Assembly (NCBI RefSeq): GCF_026262505.1
Contig: NC_067203.1
Location: 1,426,001 to 1,490,000, forward strand
DNA: 64,000 nt
Reading direction: 5' to 3'
Source of the DNA: Trichomonas vaginalis G3
Taxonomy: Eukaryota; Parabasalia; Trichomonadida; Trichomonadidae
The position numbers were made by a program, and so were the translations under genes. The stretch's first letter is position 1, and each line of letters starts with the position of its first letter. Of the stretch, positions 50,385 through 59,224 are shown piece after piece. The notes under the pieces were generated by a model. It saw nothing but the letters and a program-made list of their open reading frames with translations, searched no databases and was not told the DNA's origin.

Positions 50385-52268
50385 TCATTGAACTCTATAC
50401 CATGCGAATACAGTCATAAATGGTGGCATGTAATCTTTACTTTGTCCCGTTGTTTGTGTATATCCTGAACGCGATGTGTATGGTTTCCTTCTCCTGAGTG
50501 TCACTCCAGTAACAATTTATGGCAAATTTAACATCATCTTTAACATCATATCCTTTACCTTTTGTCATTCCTGACCAATCCCAATATCTATGCTTATGCC
50601 AACCTGCTTGAGATGTGCTTAAATCTATGTAGTGACTGTGTGCAGGTAAATTTTCACCCGTAATTGTTTTACTTCCCCTGTTTCCTTTGAAGAGTTTGCA
50701 CAATACAAAAACCTGTCGACTATTTGTTCCCATGCACCAACACCAAACATTGCTTGAGGACCTCTCACATCCATAGATGTATAAATAGAACCTACTGGGT
50801 TCATTAAATCAAACATATGAGATATTATAGGATTGTCTCTTTTGAACTTAAAATATAGTGTAACTATTTCGGGTTTCTTCTGGTTTGTGTCAGAATATTT
50901 TTTATAATATAATCTTATGTTTTCAGGGTATGTAAAATCTTGACTATAATATTTATTTTTGTCATCTTCATAATAGTATACTATTCTCGTTTTTTCTATT
51001 GCATTATATCTTTTATATCTATAATAATCTAAATATAATGTTTGCTTTTTTGGGTCTACATGTGCGTCAACACCATAGTCATAATAATACGGTGCTGGAG
51101 CTACGTTAGACAATGTCATATCCGTCATTTCATAAACTCTTAAATATTTCTTTTGTTCGTCTCCATATAAGTTTAAGTAGCAGTTGTTGTCTAATGGAAC
51201 TTTAACTTGTGTGCCATTATTCTTTATATAGCCTACATACATTTCATTGTTATTTTTCGGAATGAGTTTATACCGTATACCATTTCTTAAGGACTGTACA
51301 AACTCCCATCTAAAATATTTGTTTTCTTCATTGACAGAAAAGTCGCCAACAATAGTTTCAATATTTTTTGTTCCAACTAAACTTTGGTATATTTCGTTAA
51401 CAAATGATATATCTGCTTTCTTTGCTAACTCATCGTTAACATATTCCTTATCTGCCTTCTTTGCTAACTCATCGTTAACATATTCCTTATCTGCTTTCTT
51501 TGCTAACTCATCGTTAACATATTCTTATCTGCTTTCTTCCCTAACTCATCGTTAACAAATGATATATCTGCTTTAAGGTCTAAACATTCTGAAACCCATC
51601 CTGTATCAGCTTTAGTTTTAAGAATCTTCGATGTCCGTTCATGATACCATTCAACCCTTTCTATAATTTCATTATCTTTTTCATTAACATATTCCTTATC
51701 TGCCTTCTTTGCTAACTCATCGTTAACATATTCCTTATCTGCCTTCTTTGCTAACTCATCGTTAACAAATGATATATCTGCTTTCTTTGCTAACTCATCG
51801 TTAACATAAGTTTTATCTGCTTTCTTTGCTAACTCATCGTTAACAAATGATATATCTGCTTTCTTTGCTAACTCATCGTTAACATATTCCTTTCTTTGCT
51901 ATCTCGTTAACATATTCCTTATCTGCTTTCTTCATTATGTCATTTAGGAAACCTTTTATGAATTCCTCATTTAAATTAAATCTTCCAATCTTCAAAACTT
52001 TAGGAAATGCATTTAATGCGTAATATCTTTGTTCTTCTGGTGGAATTGATGTTATATCATCCGTTATTCCTTTAATTTTTGAATTCATAAATAAAATTTC
52101 TTTTATATTTGATATCACTGCACCACCTTTGCAAACGAATTCGAAATGGTCATTTTTCAATACTATCTCCAAATCTCCATATTTCAACATTTGCGTTTGT
52201 TCTGCCGTCTTTGAATTATATGCATATATGGCGTATGTAATGGTCTGTGGTTGCTGTTGTTTAATCAT
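50385..52268 (-). pseudogene. Collar-type fibre gene of Maverick B, broken
   Basis: Same architecture as the fibre of element A: an N-terminal head (MIKQQQPQTITYAIYAYNSK), a long coiled-coil repeat region, an inserted ~200-residue domain (MYVGYIKNNGTQVKVPLDNN) and a tail-collar-type end (GSIYTSMDVRGPQ, GENLPAHSH). The collar part is much more similar between A and B than other shared proteins are, suggesting exchange of the tip. Broken, about four breaks. Confidence 0.8.
51405..51910 (-). repeat. 39-bp coding repeat of the fibre stalk
   Basis: About twelve copies of a 39-bp unit coding KADKEYVNDELAK (or KADISFVNDELAK) in two blocks separated by a unique stretch at 51555-51680. Neighbouring units are nearly identical at DNA level, so the stalk length is probably changing by unequal exchange. 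Confidence 0.85.
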
Positions 52269-52292
52269 TTATTACGATTTAAAAATAAATAT

Positions 52293-53030
52293 TTAATCTG
52301 TTATCTCATCAGCTATTTTTTCTATTTGAAATTGCCATAATATTTCATTCATAAATTCTAAATCACAATCAAATAGGTCAGTTATTCTAAATTTAATATT
52401 TGATAAATCTTTTGAATGAAGAATAAATGAATTCCCGGATAATTGAAACGGATATGATAAAGAAAATATGTTTAAGTTGATGGATAAAATGTTTTGTATT
52501 GATGGGTAAGAGTTAGGGTCTAATGTTTGATGTGAAAATCTCATTGGGGTATTAACTTTATCACATTTGATTAAAATGAAATTAGAACCAGTGTCAGAAT
52601 ACAAAACATCCCCAACATCTTTTTCAAAATTTAATATCCCCAACAATGAACGAAGACGAGGAGTACAAAATTTAATTTTCAGCGGAAATTTAATAAGGTT
52701 ATTTATTTCATCAAGTTCAAAAAGTTTATCAGGTTTTGATTTAAAATTTTCTTCATACCATACGATAAATGATTCATTTAAATAACTTAAAATCATGTTA
52801 ATATCCCATTTCGTTATCACATTATTTATATACATATCATACGTTTTTAGGTCTACGACCCCGCCGCTATGCGGCTCATGGTCATCTTTAATAAATGATA
52901 TATAATCTGAAGGGTCTAAAAGAATGGGATTAAATTTACCACTCACAGAAACGAGAGTAACATTATAAATTCCGCTAACTGTTAAATTTAATTCACAGTT
53001 ATTATTCGAAATAATATTGATAATTGACAT
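52293..53030 (-). CDS. Penton-like minor capsid protein of Maverick B, 245 aa
   Basis: Counterpart of 29839-30627 in element A. The C-terminal segment ILSINLNIFSLSYPF, then SNIKFRITDLFDCDLEFMNE has the same order of features as the penton-like pattern there. Leader TTTTTAATCGTAATAAAAAA; starts 22 bases from the divergent gene at 53052. Two GC-rich hairpins at 52850-52875 lie inside the gene and encode HEPHSGGVVDL, which looks like an in-frame insertion. Confidence 0.6.
   Translation of the reverse strand: MSIINIISNNNCELNLTVSGIYNVTLVSVSGKFNPILLDPSDYISFIKDDHEPHSGGVVDLKTYDMYINNVITKWDINMILSYLNESFIVWYEENFKSKPDKLFELDEINNLIKFPLKIKFCTPRLRSLLGILNFEKDVGDVLYSDTGSNFILIKCDKVNTPMRFSHQTLDPNSYPSIQNILSINLNIFSLSYPFQLSGNSFILHSKDLSNIKFRITDLFDCDLEFMNEILWQFQIEKIADEITD
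52850..52875. repeat. GC-rich hairpin pair inside penton-like gene
   Basis: Two adjacent 3-nt-loop hairpins: GGTC-TAC-GACC (52850-52860) and GCCGC-TAT-GCGGC (52863-52875). Much richer in GC than the gene around it, and in frame. Confidence 0.85.
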
Positions 53031-53051
53031 TTTTTTATTACGATTAAAAAT

Positions 53052-53531
53052 ATGGTAAAGCGTTATTTTCCAGTGATAAATAAAACTAGAATAAGATTAC
53101 CTCAAGAATTCATAAATTCAACGAATAAGAAATTCATTCATGTTATAAATTTTAGTGTTTTCAGAAAATATGAGTCGATGTCATATTCATCATCAGGTTA
53201 TATTTCACTTCATTCAAATTTAGTTCAATCAAACCCATATAATGACCATTTCATAAGATTTTCAGATGGTATTAAAAATGTAATTGATAGATTAAAATAT
53301 GAACAGATTGACAATATCGAATTTTTGGAATTTTGGTTTAAATATCCCGATGGAAAAAAGATTGAAGTTAAAGATAAAGCTGATACTATAACAAAAACAA
53401 TTACAATGACCGATCCGGATAGTGGGGAACAAAAAGAAATAAAACAAACGATAGAAACTGGTGAAAGGTCAATTATTATCGATTATGATTCAAAGGATTA
53501 TTATTCGATAATGTTAATGCTTGAATATTAA
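53052..53531 (+). CDS. Maverick B protein, probably structural, 159 aa
   Basis: Likely homologue of 14262-15110 in element A: SLHSNLVQ, then EFLEFWFKYPDG and the closing DYYSIMLMLEY match the order of VHASFSG, FQVWFTTDG and FYLELSFIYNY there. Beta-rich. Divergent from the penton-like gene and overlapping the end of the VSCCG gene by four bases. A structural role is inferred from context. Confidence 0.6.
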   Translation: MVKRYFPVINKTRIRLPQEFINSTNKKFIHVINFSVFRKYESMSYSSSGYISLHSNLVQSNPYNDHFIRFSDGIKNVIDRLKYEQIDNIEFLEFWFKYPDGKKIEVKDKADTITKTITMTDPDSGEQKEIKQTIETGERSIIIDYDSKDYYSIMLMLEY

Positions 53532-54229
53532 ATAGCCTTAACAAAGAATTTTTCAAGTGATATTTTATATTCATCAACTATTTTATTATAAATATCATTA
53601 TATGTTAAATGAAGTTCAGTTGTTGTTCCGTTCTTTGATATCTTAATTGTGCTAATATCCTTTATAGGATTTATTTTTGCAACTGTTCCGCAGCATGAAA
53701 CCTCATCATCTATGAAAAATTGAATCTTCACGTCTGAATCTTGAACATCACAAAGAATGGCGATAATGTGAATTAATGATTCATAAGGTAAAATAATTAA
53801 ACCGGATTGGTCAATTAAATTTATTATTGAATCATAATTATCAGTTATGATATCACGGTAAATTTTCATTAATTCAGAATTAATGTCTATTTTATATGGC
53901 GCATTGCGACTGTAATCGTAGATTCCTGGGTTCTCGATGTTTGATGAAAGAGGTGGGGGGTATGTTGGATAAGTGGGAATTTCAACAGGTTCTTTACCAG
54001 GTTCAGATAAAATGATTGGGTCTCCATTCTCATGGTTTTCTTCATTCTCCTCATTCTTCGGTAAGTCACGAGTTAATAAATTTGGTTGAGTTGCTGACCT
54101 TGTTAATTCAGGACTAACATTAACTTTAACATTTTGAATAATTCGTGATTTATCATCATTTACGTTATAACCAACCGTAATCTCTGCTTTTGCGTTAGTG
54201 TTCTTTTGACTAGTGAAACGTCTTCTCAT
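53528..54229 (-). CDS. Conserved Maverick protein with VSCCG motif, 233 aa
   Basis: Homologue of 30632-31213 in element A. Basic N-terminus (MRRRFTSQKN), a Pro/Glu-rich linker (residues ~75-105), and a C-terminal domain with FFIDDEVSCCGT. In both elements it is next to the penton-like gene. Confidence 0.65.
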   Translation of the reverse strand: MRRRFTSQKNTNAKAEITVGYNVNDDKSRIIQNVKVNVSPELTRSATQPNLLTRDLPKNEENEENHENGDPIILSEPGKEPVEIPTYPTYPPPLSSNIENPGIYDYSRNAPYKIDINSELMKIYRDIITDNYDSIINLIDQSGLIILPYESLIHIIAILCDVQDSDVKIQFFIDDEVSCCGTVAKINPIKDISTIKISKNGTTTELHLTYNDIYNKIVDEYKISLEKFFVKAI

Positions 54230-54261
54230 TTATATTCGAATAAAAAAATATATTTAAACTT

Positions 54262-55161
54262 TTATTTTGCTGGAACTTTTGAATCTATTATTTCCTGTAT
54301 TTGTTCATGAAGTTGATTTTTAGCATTTTCATCGAAATTAATAGACCGAATATATTCATTAATTGCATTCTTATAATCATCTGATTTCTCAAATTTTCTT
54401 TTATCTGATTCCTTAACTAAATCATAAGTTAAACCTCGTTGCTGATATAATGGTTTCTTAATTAAATCTTTGAATGCTTGAGATAAAGCACCTGATGCAA
54501 TTCTTGCTACTATAATTGGTTGGAATTGCTGTTTAAGTTCATCTTTAACATTTGCGAAAACTGGATCGAATAAAGCAACTTTAAAGAATTTCTTAGCTGG
54601 AATTTCAGGTCTTAAATTTGCATATTGACCATCAAACTGGTTAGAATATCGTGGTAATCCATCCGGTCCCTCTTCAATAGCATTTAATTCTTCATTGAAG
54701 TAAGAATATGGATTATGACGGTATGAATTAATTGGACCATTTTCACCTTCTCCAATGTATTGTTTAACAGCTTTTCCATTTTCATCAAATTGCATAGGAT
54801 AATGTTCATTATATGCTTTACGTTTAGGATAATCCGTCATTGTTAATTTATACCCATTTATGACTTTAATATTTCCTTGACCATCAGTAACGAAAACTTC
54901 ATTTATTCCATCAGGTTTTCCATTTGGACCCGTAATGTCTGCTTCGTGTGCTTCCCAATTTGGTCCGTGACGTTTGGCATATGCTTGAGCTTCTGGTAAT
55001 GTTAAAACGTTTCTCATTTGTTTAACATCCTTTTGAAGACCGGCAACAATGTGGACTAATTCTTTCATTCCGTCTGGAACTTTCATAGTTCTATTATATG
55101 CACCCTTTTTGTTTGTTCCTTGTTTTAATGGAACCTGTAGAAGATTTGCAATTTCTGTCAT
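54262..55161 (-). CDS. Maverick B protein of unknown function, 299 aa
   Basis: Has a characteristic segment: [20 protein letters not shown], then [16 protein letters not shown] and [14 protein letters not shown] associate this NGY...YP.R phrase with conserved proteins of Polintons and large DNA viruses, but cannot name a function. N-terminus helical, C-terminus helical and charged. It lies between the VSCCG and ATPase genes in the morphogenesis block, so a virion role is likely. Confidence 0.6.
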   Translation of the reverse strand: MTEIANLLQVPLKQGTNKKGAYNRTMKVPDGMKELVHIVAGLQKDVKQMRNVLTLPEAQAYAKRHGPNWEAHEADITGPNGKPDGINEVFVTDGQGNIKVINGYKLTMTDYPKRKAYNEHYPMQFDENGKAVKQYIGEGENGPINSYRHNPYSYFNEELNAIEEGPDGLPRYSNQFDGQYANLRPEIPAKKFFKVALFDPVFANVKDELKQQFQPIIVARIASGALSQAFKDLIKKPLYQQRGLTYDLVKESDKRKFEKSDDYKNAINEYIRSINFDENAKNQLHEQIQEIIDSKVPAK

Positions 55162-55201
55162 GTTTAATTATAAATAAAAAATAAAAATTAATTATAAAAA
55201 G

Positions 55202-56029
55202 TTATTCGAATTTAATGGAACCTTTATTTAAATCAACTATTATTTTTCCATGTTCTCCTAATTGTTGATATTGTGTGTAAAGTTCATTAATGCTCATTGG
55301 TAAATTCACTTGATAAAGCATAACGTTCAACTGTTGACGACTAAAACCACTGAAAATGAAAAGGGTGGACAGGTTTGATTTAATGTTTGTGCTTAATGCT
55401 TTAAAGTATTGAACAGCCATGAAGAATGAACACTGAATGTGTCGACATTGAGTTAATAATTGATTAAAATATGATTTCTCATTAGTTATTAGTTTTGATT
55501 TCACCGCATCATCTAGAAAAATGAGTGAATGCAAAAATTCTCTATCAAAATTTGAAATAGAAAGTGTTTCAAATAATTCATCCCGTTGTTTATCAATAAT
55601 TTTATCCTCTAATCCTTGCTTCTTGATTGTATTATATAATTCTTTATACATTACAAAGTTTTTTAAATAATCTTCTGCTTCTTCTTGTGATAAATAAATA
55701 ATTGGAATTTTGATTAAATGCTTTAAAGATTCAAATGTATCATCTGAAGGTGAACCTGAACGGTTGATATAAATTAACACATGTGAATAGGGTGAAGTGT
55801 TAGCAATAATGATAATTTGTTTTAATATCGTTAATGTTTTACCTTTATTTTGTTTACCAATTGCTGCAGTGATTGAATTTAAGTAACATTCAGAATATGG
55901 AATTTTCATTAATTTTTCCTTAGATAGAGCATTTCTATTATCACTCAATGCTTCATTAATCATATCATCTACGTATGTATTATATACTCCTGCTAATTCT
56001 TCATAAGGGGTGGATGAATTTAAATCCAT
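55202..56029 (-). CDS. FtsK/HerA-type packaging ATPase of Maverick B, 275 aa
   Basis: Packages DNA into the capsid by ATP hydrolysis (family role). Walker A GKQNKGKT (residues 58-65), Walker B LIFLDD (169-174), and a sensor-like CSFFMAVQYFKAL about 30 residues later. Length fits the compact Polinton ATPases. Next to the major capsid gene, as is usual. Whole. Confidence 0.85.
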   Translation of the reverse strand: MDLNSSTPYEELAGVYNTYVDDMINEALSDNRNALSKEKLMKIPYSECYLNSITAAIGKQNKGKTLTILKQIIIIANTSPYSHVLIYINRSGSPSDDTFESLKHLIKIPIIYLSQEEAEDYLKNFVMYKELYNTIKKQGLEDKIIDKQRDELFETLSISNFDREFLHSLIFLDDAVKSKLITNEKSYFNQLLTQCRHIQCSFFMAVQYFKALSTNIKSNLSTLFIFSGFSRQQLNVMLYQVNLPMSINELYTQYQQLGEHGKIIVDLNKGSIKFE

Positions 56030-56053
56030 TTAATCAAAAATAAATTTATAATT

Positions 56054-57694
56054 TTAAACATTTCTATTCATCAATATTTCATCATATGAACTTCTATACT
56101 GCGGTGGTGTACCTGTTGGATGATATTTCAAACCTTCATCCGGTGTCCATGTCCAATATGTAGTCCTAGTAAACCAAACCTGAGGAGGATTTGTCACTTT
56201 TGAACAGTAAGTGTCATTTTCACCCTGAATGATTGGATAAGCTTTCACTTGTACTGTAACTTGTGAGTTGAAAGTTTCTAATCCATCAAAGAATATACCC
56301 GCTCCATCACGTTGAACTGGAATAGTGCATAAGAATGAAGTTTGGTCTTTCCATGTTCTAGCTAATGGTGTGCCATCATCATCATTCAGTGGTCTAGTTA
56401 ATGAGTCCTCGTATTCTTCTGTGCATTCATTCACTCCATCTAAATCAGAAGCTTGAAGCATACGTGTAAAGAATATGTCACCCACTGTGGTCATCGCTTG
56501 ATCGGGGAAGTTTCTGGAATCTATAGTGACCTGAAGACCTCGAAGCATTGGATTTTCTAAAACCGTTCTTTGCATTGCATTCTTCGGAAATGTTAACACA
56601 ACATCTGTAACATTATGAAGAGCGTATGAGAAATCTGAGCTAATACCTTCAGGAGTGATGCAACCTCCATTTAGTGAACGAACGTCAATATGTTGAGCTG
56701 GAATCATGAATGGATCTTCCTTACTAAATAAACGTGGTATTGCTTTAACTGATTCTTCAATTAAACCGTATCCTGGTGTAATGCATTTATCCTCTAAAAC
56801 TTCCATCTTTGTGCATGAAATAATAACGTCTTCAACTGTTGCGTCAGCAGATGTAGCGGCTAAGCTTGTAATTAATTTGGCAGGAAGTCCGATTTGTTGG
56901 AATTTGCGATCATATTTATAAACATGATTCATAATCTTTTCATAATTTTCATCAGTTATCTTTTCATAAACGTAATTTTGTAAATCAGCAACTCTTAACG
57001 GGTCAACCTGACAAAATACTAAAGTATCCCTGAAAACATAATATTTAAGAATGATTTCACCAAATGATTTAGGATAATCATCGAACGCCTGAAATGCTAA
57101 CAAATCATTTACCGGAATAATCATATCAAAAGTGACATCAACTTCTTCATTTGCTTTCTTGAAAACTTCTGAAGGGTCAATATATTTACCACATACTGAG
57201 TTATCATATTTTTGAACATTATTATATAACGAATGAACAAACTTTTTAACTTTCCTTTCTGATTTTGGTTTATATGTTGCAAATGCGAAAGATTCACGGG
57301 CGCAATCCATCTGAAGATAACCAGCATCACCTCTTTCGGTTTCTACTTCTAATTGCTTAAAGCTTTGATTTGATGATTTATAACCAACGAATAAACGCAT
57401 GCATTTAAAAGCGGCATCACATGTGAAAGCTTTATTTGAAACTAGAGTTGCTTTAACTTTGCGTTTAATATATGTGTCACCTAATTGGTTCACATCATGA
57501 GCCGGATTTGTAATTCTTAAATGAGTTTGTTTATCATCAAAATATGGAGCATCAGAGTCATAGCATGAACTTTCAAGTTCTCTATAATATCTTCTTCCAT
57601 CATTCTTTGCGAATATTTCATTTATCTTTTCGAATGAATGAAATACATTTCCATTAATCGGTTTAGTGTTTGGCACTAAATAGTTAGTCGTCAT
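56054..57694 (-). CDS. Major capsid protein of Maverick B, 546 aa
   Basis: Length and pattern fit the double-jelly-roll major capsid protein of Polintons: many beta-like stretches, with VTFDMIIPVNDLLAFQAF, then EIILKYYVFRDTLVF in the first half, and VWFTRTTYWTWTPD near the end. It matches the broken gene at 31543-33104 in element A. It would form the icosahedral shell. Leader TTTTTTATTTAATAATAA. The frame is whole. Confidence 0.82.
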   Translation of the reverse strand: MTTNYLVPNTKPINGNVFHSFEKINEIFAKNDGRRYYRELESSCYDSDAPYFDDKQTHLRITNPAHDVNQLGDTYIKRKVKATLVSNKAFTCDAAFKCMRLFVGYKSSNQSFKQLEVETERGDAGYLQMDCARESFAFATYKPKSERKVKKFVHSLYNNVQKYDNSVCGKYIDPSEVFKKANEEVDVTFDMIIPVNDLLAFQAFDDYPKSFGEIILKYYVFRDTLVFCQVDPLRVADLQNYVYEKITDENYEKIMNHVYKYDRKFQQIGLPAKLITSLAATSADATVEDVIISCTKMEVLEDKCITPGYGLIEESVKAIPRLFSKEDPFMIPAQHIDVRSLNGGCITPEGISSDFSYALHNVTDVVLTFPKNAMQRTVLENPMLRGLQVTIDSRNFPDQAMTTVGDIFFTRMLQASDLDGVNECTEEYEDSLTRPLNDDDGTPLARTWKDQTSFLCTIPVQRDGAGIFFDGLETFNSQVTVQVKAYPIIQGENDTYCSKVTNPPQVWFTRTTYWTWTPDEGLKYHPTGTPPQYRSSYDEILMNRNV

Positions 57695-57763
57695 TTATTA
57701 TTAAATAAAAAATCAAAATTAAAAGATGAAAATGAATTTTTAATTTTAATGAAATAATCAACT

Positions 57764-57976
57764 ATGGCTGCAGGATTCTTTAAGAAACTGTGGGATAAAG
57801 TAAAAAGAGGAGCGCATAAAGTTTGGGAAGGGATTAAGAAAGGAGCAAATTGGATATTTAAGAATAAAGAAGCAATTAGTGACGTTGCTGAACAAATAGC
57901 ACCTAATGTTCCGGTAAGGGAAGTATTAAATAAAGGAGATAAGGTTTATCGTCGACTACAACCGATACTAAGATAA
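57764..57976 (+). CDS. Amphipathic minor virion-like protein, 70 aa
   Basis: MAAGFFKKLWDKVKRGAHKV and on, a strongly amphipathic basic helix followed by a polar tail. The start is shared with the convergent protein at 58001-58237 (MAAGFFKKLWEGIKKA). Composition suggests a membrane-active or DNA-condensing virion peptide. Confidence 0.6.
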   Translation: MAAGFFKKLWDKVKRGAHKVWEGIKKGANWIFKNKEAISDVAEQIAPNVPVREVLNKGDKVYRRLQPILR

Positions 57977-58000
57977 AAATAATATTTATTTATTTTTCCA

Positions 58001-58237
58001 CTATCTACCCCCTATTTTATTAAGTATTCCTTCAGCAATTCCACCAACTGCGTTACCTGCTTGTGCTCCCATCGCCGGATTACCTGCTTTAGCACCTAAT
58101 ACTCCTCCTATGATAGTTCCTGCCGTTTTCGCTACTGGTGCCAAAAAGTTTGCAACGGGTTTAATAATCTTTTGATGAACCCAACTTGCAGCTTTCTTAA
58201 TTCCTTCCCATAATTTTTTAAAGAATCCTGCCGCCAT
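58001..58237 (-). CDS. Amphipathic minor virion-like protein, 78 aa
   Basis: Shares its first ten residues with 57764-57976, then has a Gly/Ala-rich hydrophobic segment (AGTIIGGVLGAKAGNPAMGA) that could insert into membranes. The pair is arranged tail to tail, suggesting an inverted duplication followed by divergence. Confidence 0.6.
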   Translation of the reverse strand: MAAGFFKKLWEGIKKAASWVHQKIIKPVANFLAPVAKTAGTIIGGVLGAKAGNPAMGAQAGNAVGGIAEGILNKIGGR

Positions 58238-58304
58238 CTCTGATTTAATATTAATTAAAAAATATATTTCATCACTTATATTCTAATTTTTTATTTAATG
58301 ATAA

Positions 58305-58712
58305 ATGAAACCGATTTTAAAAATAAATGAAACAGAGGAGGAAGAAATAAATGAAAGTGAAAATGTTCAACAAAAAATAAACGTTGTTAAACCAATTACT
58401 GAAATAAAAATTTTTTCATCTGTTGATGAATTTAATGACTATTATGCTAATAATAAAAAATTATTTGAAGAATTGACAACATGTAAATTGAATAAAATGT
58501 TTAAAGTTGAGGACAGAGTCCAAGACCCGGAGGGTCATGGATTCAAAATTTCAAAAATAAAAGGTGTTGTTAGTTTAAAATCTATTCCTCAATCAAGAAT
58601 CACCTCATTAATGAAAATTGATGATTTAACAAAAAGAATAGAAATTATTGAAGAGCGAATAAATCAAATTATTGATTTCATAAATCATGACTCGTTGAGC
58701 CCGGGTCCTTAA
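58305..58712 (+). CDS. Acidic coiled-coil protein, 135 aa
   Basis: Acidic N-terminus (NETEEEEINESENV) and a C-terminal coiled coil (KIDDLTKRIEIIEERINQII). No family recognised. Residues ~70-78 (DRVQDPEGHG) are encoded by two adjacent GC-rich hairpins (58511-58536), another apparent in-frame insertion. The last codons (SLSPGP) fall in a further hairpin cluster. Confidence 0.6.
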   Translation: MKPILKINETEEEEINESENVQQKINVVKPITEIKIFSSVDEFNDYYANNKKLFEELTTCKLNKMFKVEDRVQDPEGHGFKISKIKGVVSLKSIPQSRITSLMKIDDLTKRIEIIEERINQIIDFINHDSLSPGP

Positions 58713-58747
58713 AGCTCAAGGCACAAAGTGCCCAGGACTTAAAGTCC
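58511..58747. repeat. GC-rich hairpins within and after the 135-aa gene
   Basis: GGAC-AGA-GTCC (58511-58521) and GACCC-GGA-GGGTC (58524-58536) lie in the coding part. At 58695-58747, TTGAGC pairs with GCTCAA, followed by GGCAC-AAA-GTGCC (58720-58732) and GGACT-TAA-AGTCC (58735-58747). The second cluster covers the ends of two convergent genes. Confidence 0.85.
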
Positions 58748-59224
58748 ATCACTGAGTTCAAGGTTATATTCATCAAATATTTCATTATTAAATGCAACTT
58801 CTGCTAGTTTATTTATTTTTTCAATACGATCATTTGAAAGTCTATCGTTTAATTTTTTCTGAAGTTTTTCATTTTCTAGTTCTGAAACTTTATTTGGATG
58901 ATATTTAAACCCGTTAAATTCTTTTTCCTCAGTTTTGATCATTAATTTACAAAGAACTTTTGTGGTTGGAATTCGTTTAAACCATTTATCATTAATATTT
59001 GTTATAAATTCAATATCTGGAATTAATTCCCAAATTTTTGCATTTTCAATTAATTTATTATCAAATGCAAAAGCAATAGGTTTAATATTAAACTTACCTT
59101 TATAATATATACTTTCTACATAATCATCGAAATAAACATCTACTTGTTTAACATTTTCAAGAATTGGTGAAAGAACATCCATTAATTGATTGACGGTTAC
59201 GAATCTTGATCCACTCATTTTCAT
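58739..59224 (-). CDS. Right-end protein of Maverick B, 161 aa
   Basis: Homologue of 28118-28537 in element A (RFVTVNQLMDVL, then QVDVYFDDYVES, then FNIKPIAFAF). The first codons (MKMS) lie inside the terminal repeat and are identical to those of the left-end gene. Its stop falls in a GC-rich hairpin (58735-58747). Function unknown. Confidence 0.65.
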   Translation of the reverse strand: MKMSGSRFVTVNQLMDVLSPILENVKQVDVYFDDYVESIYYKGKFNIKPIAFAFDNKLIENAKIWELIPDIEFITNINDKWFKRIPTTKVLCKLMIKTEEKEFNGFKYHPNKVSELENEKLQKKLNDRLSNDRIEKINKLAEVAFNNEIFDEYNLELSDGL

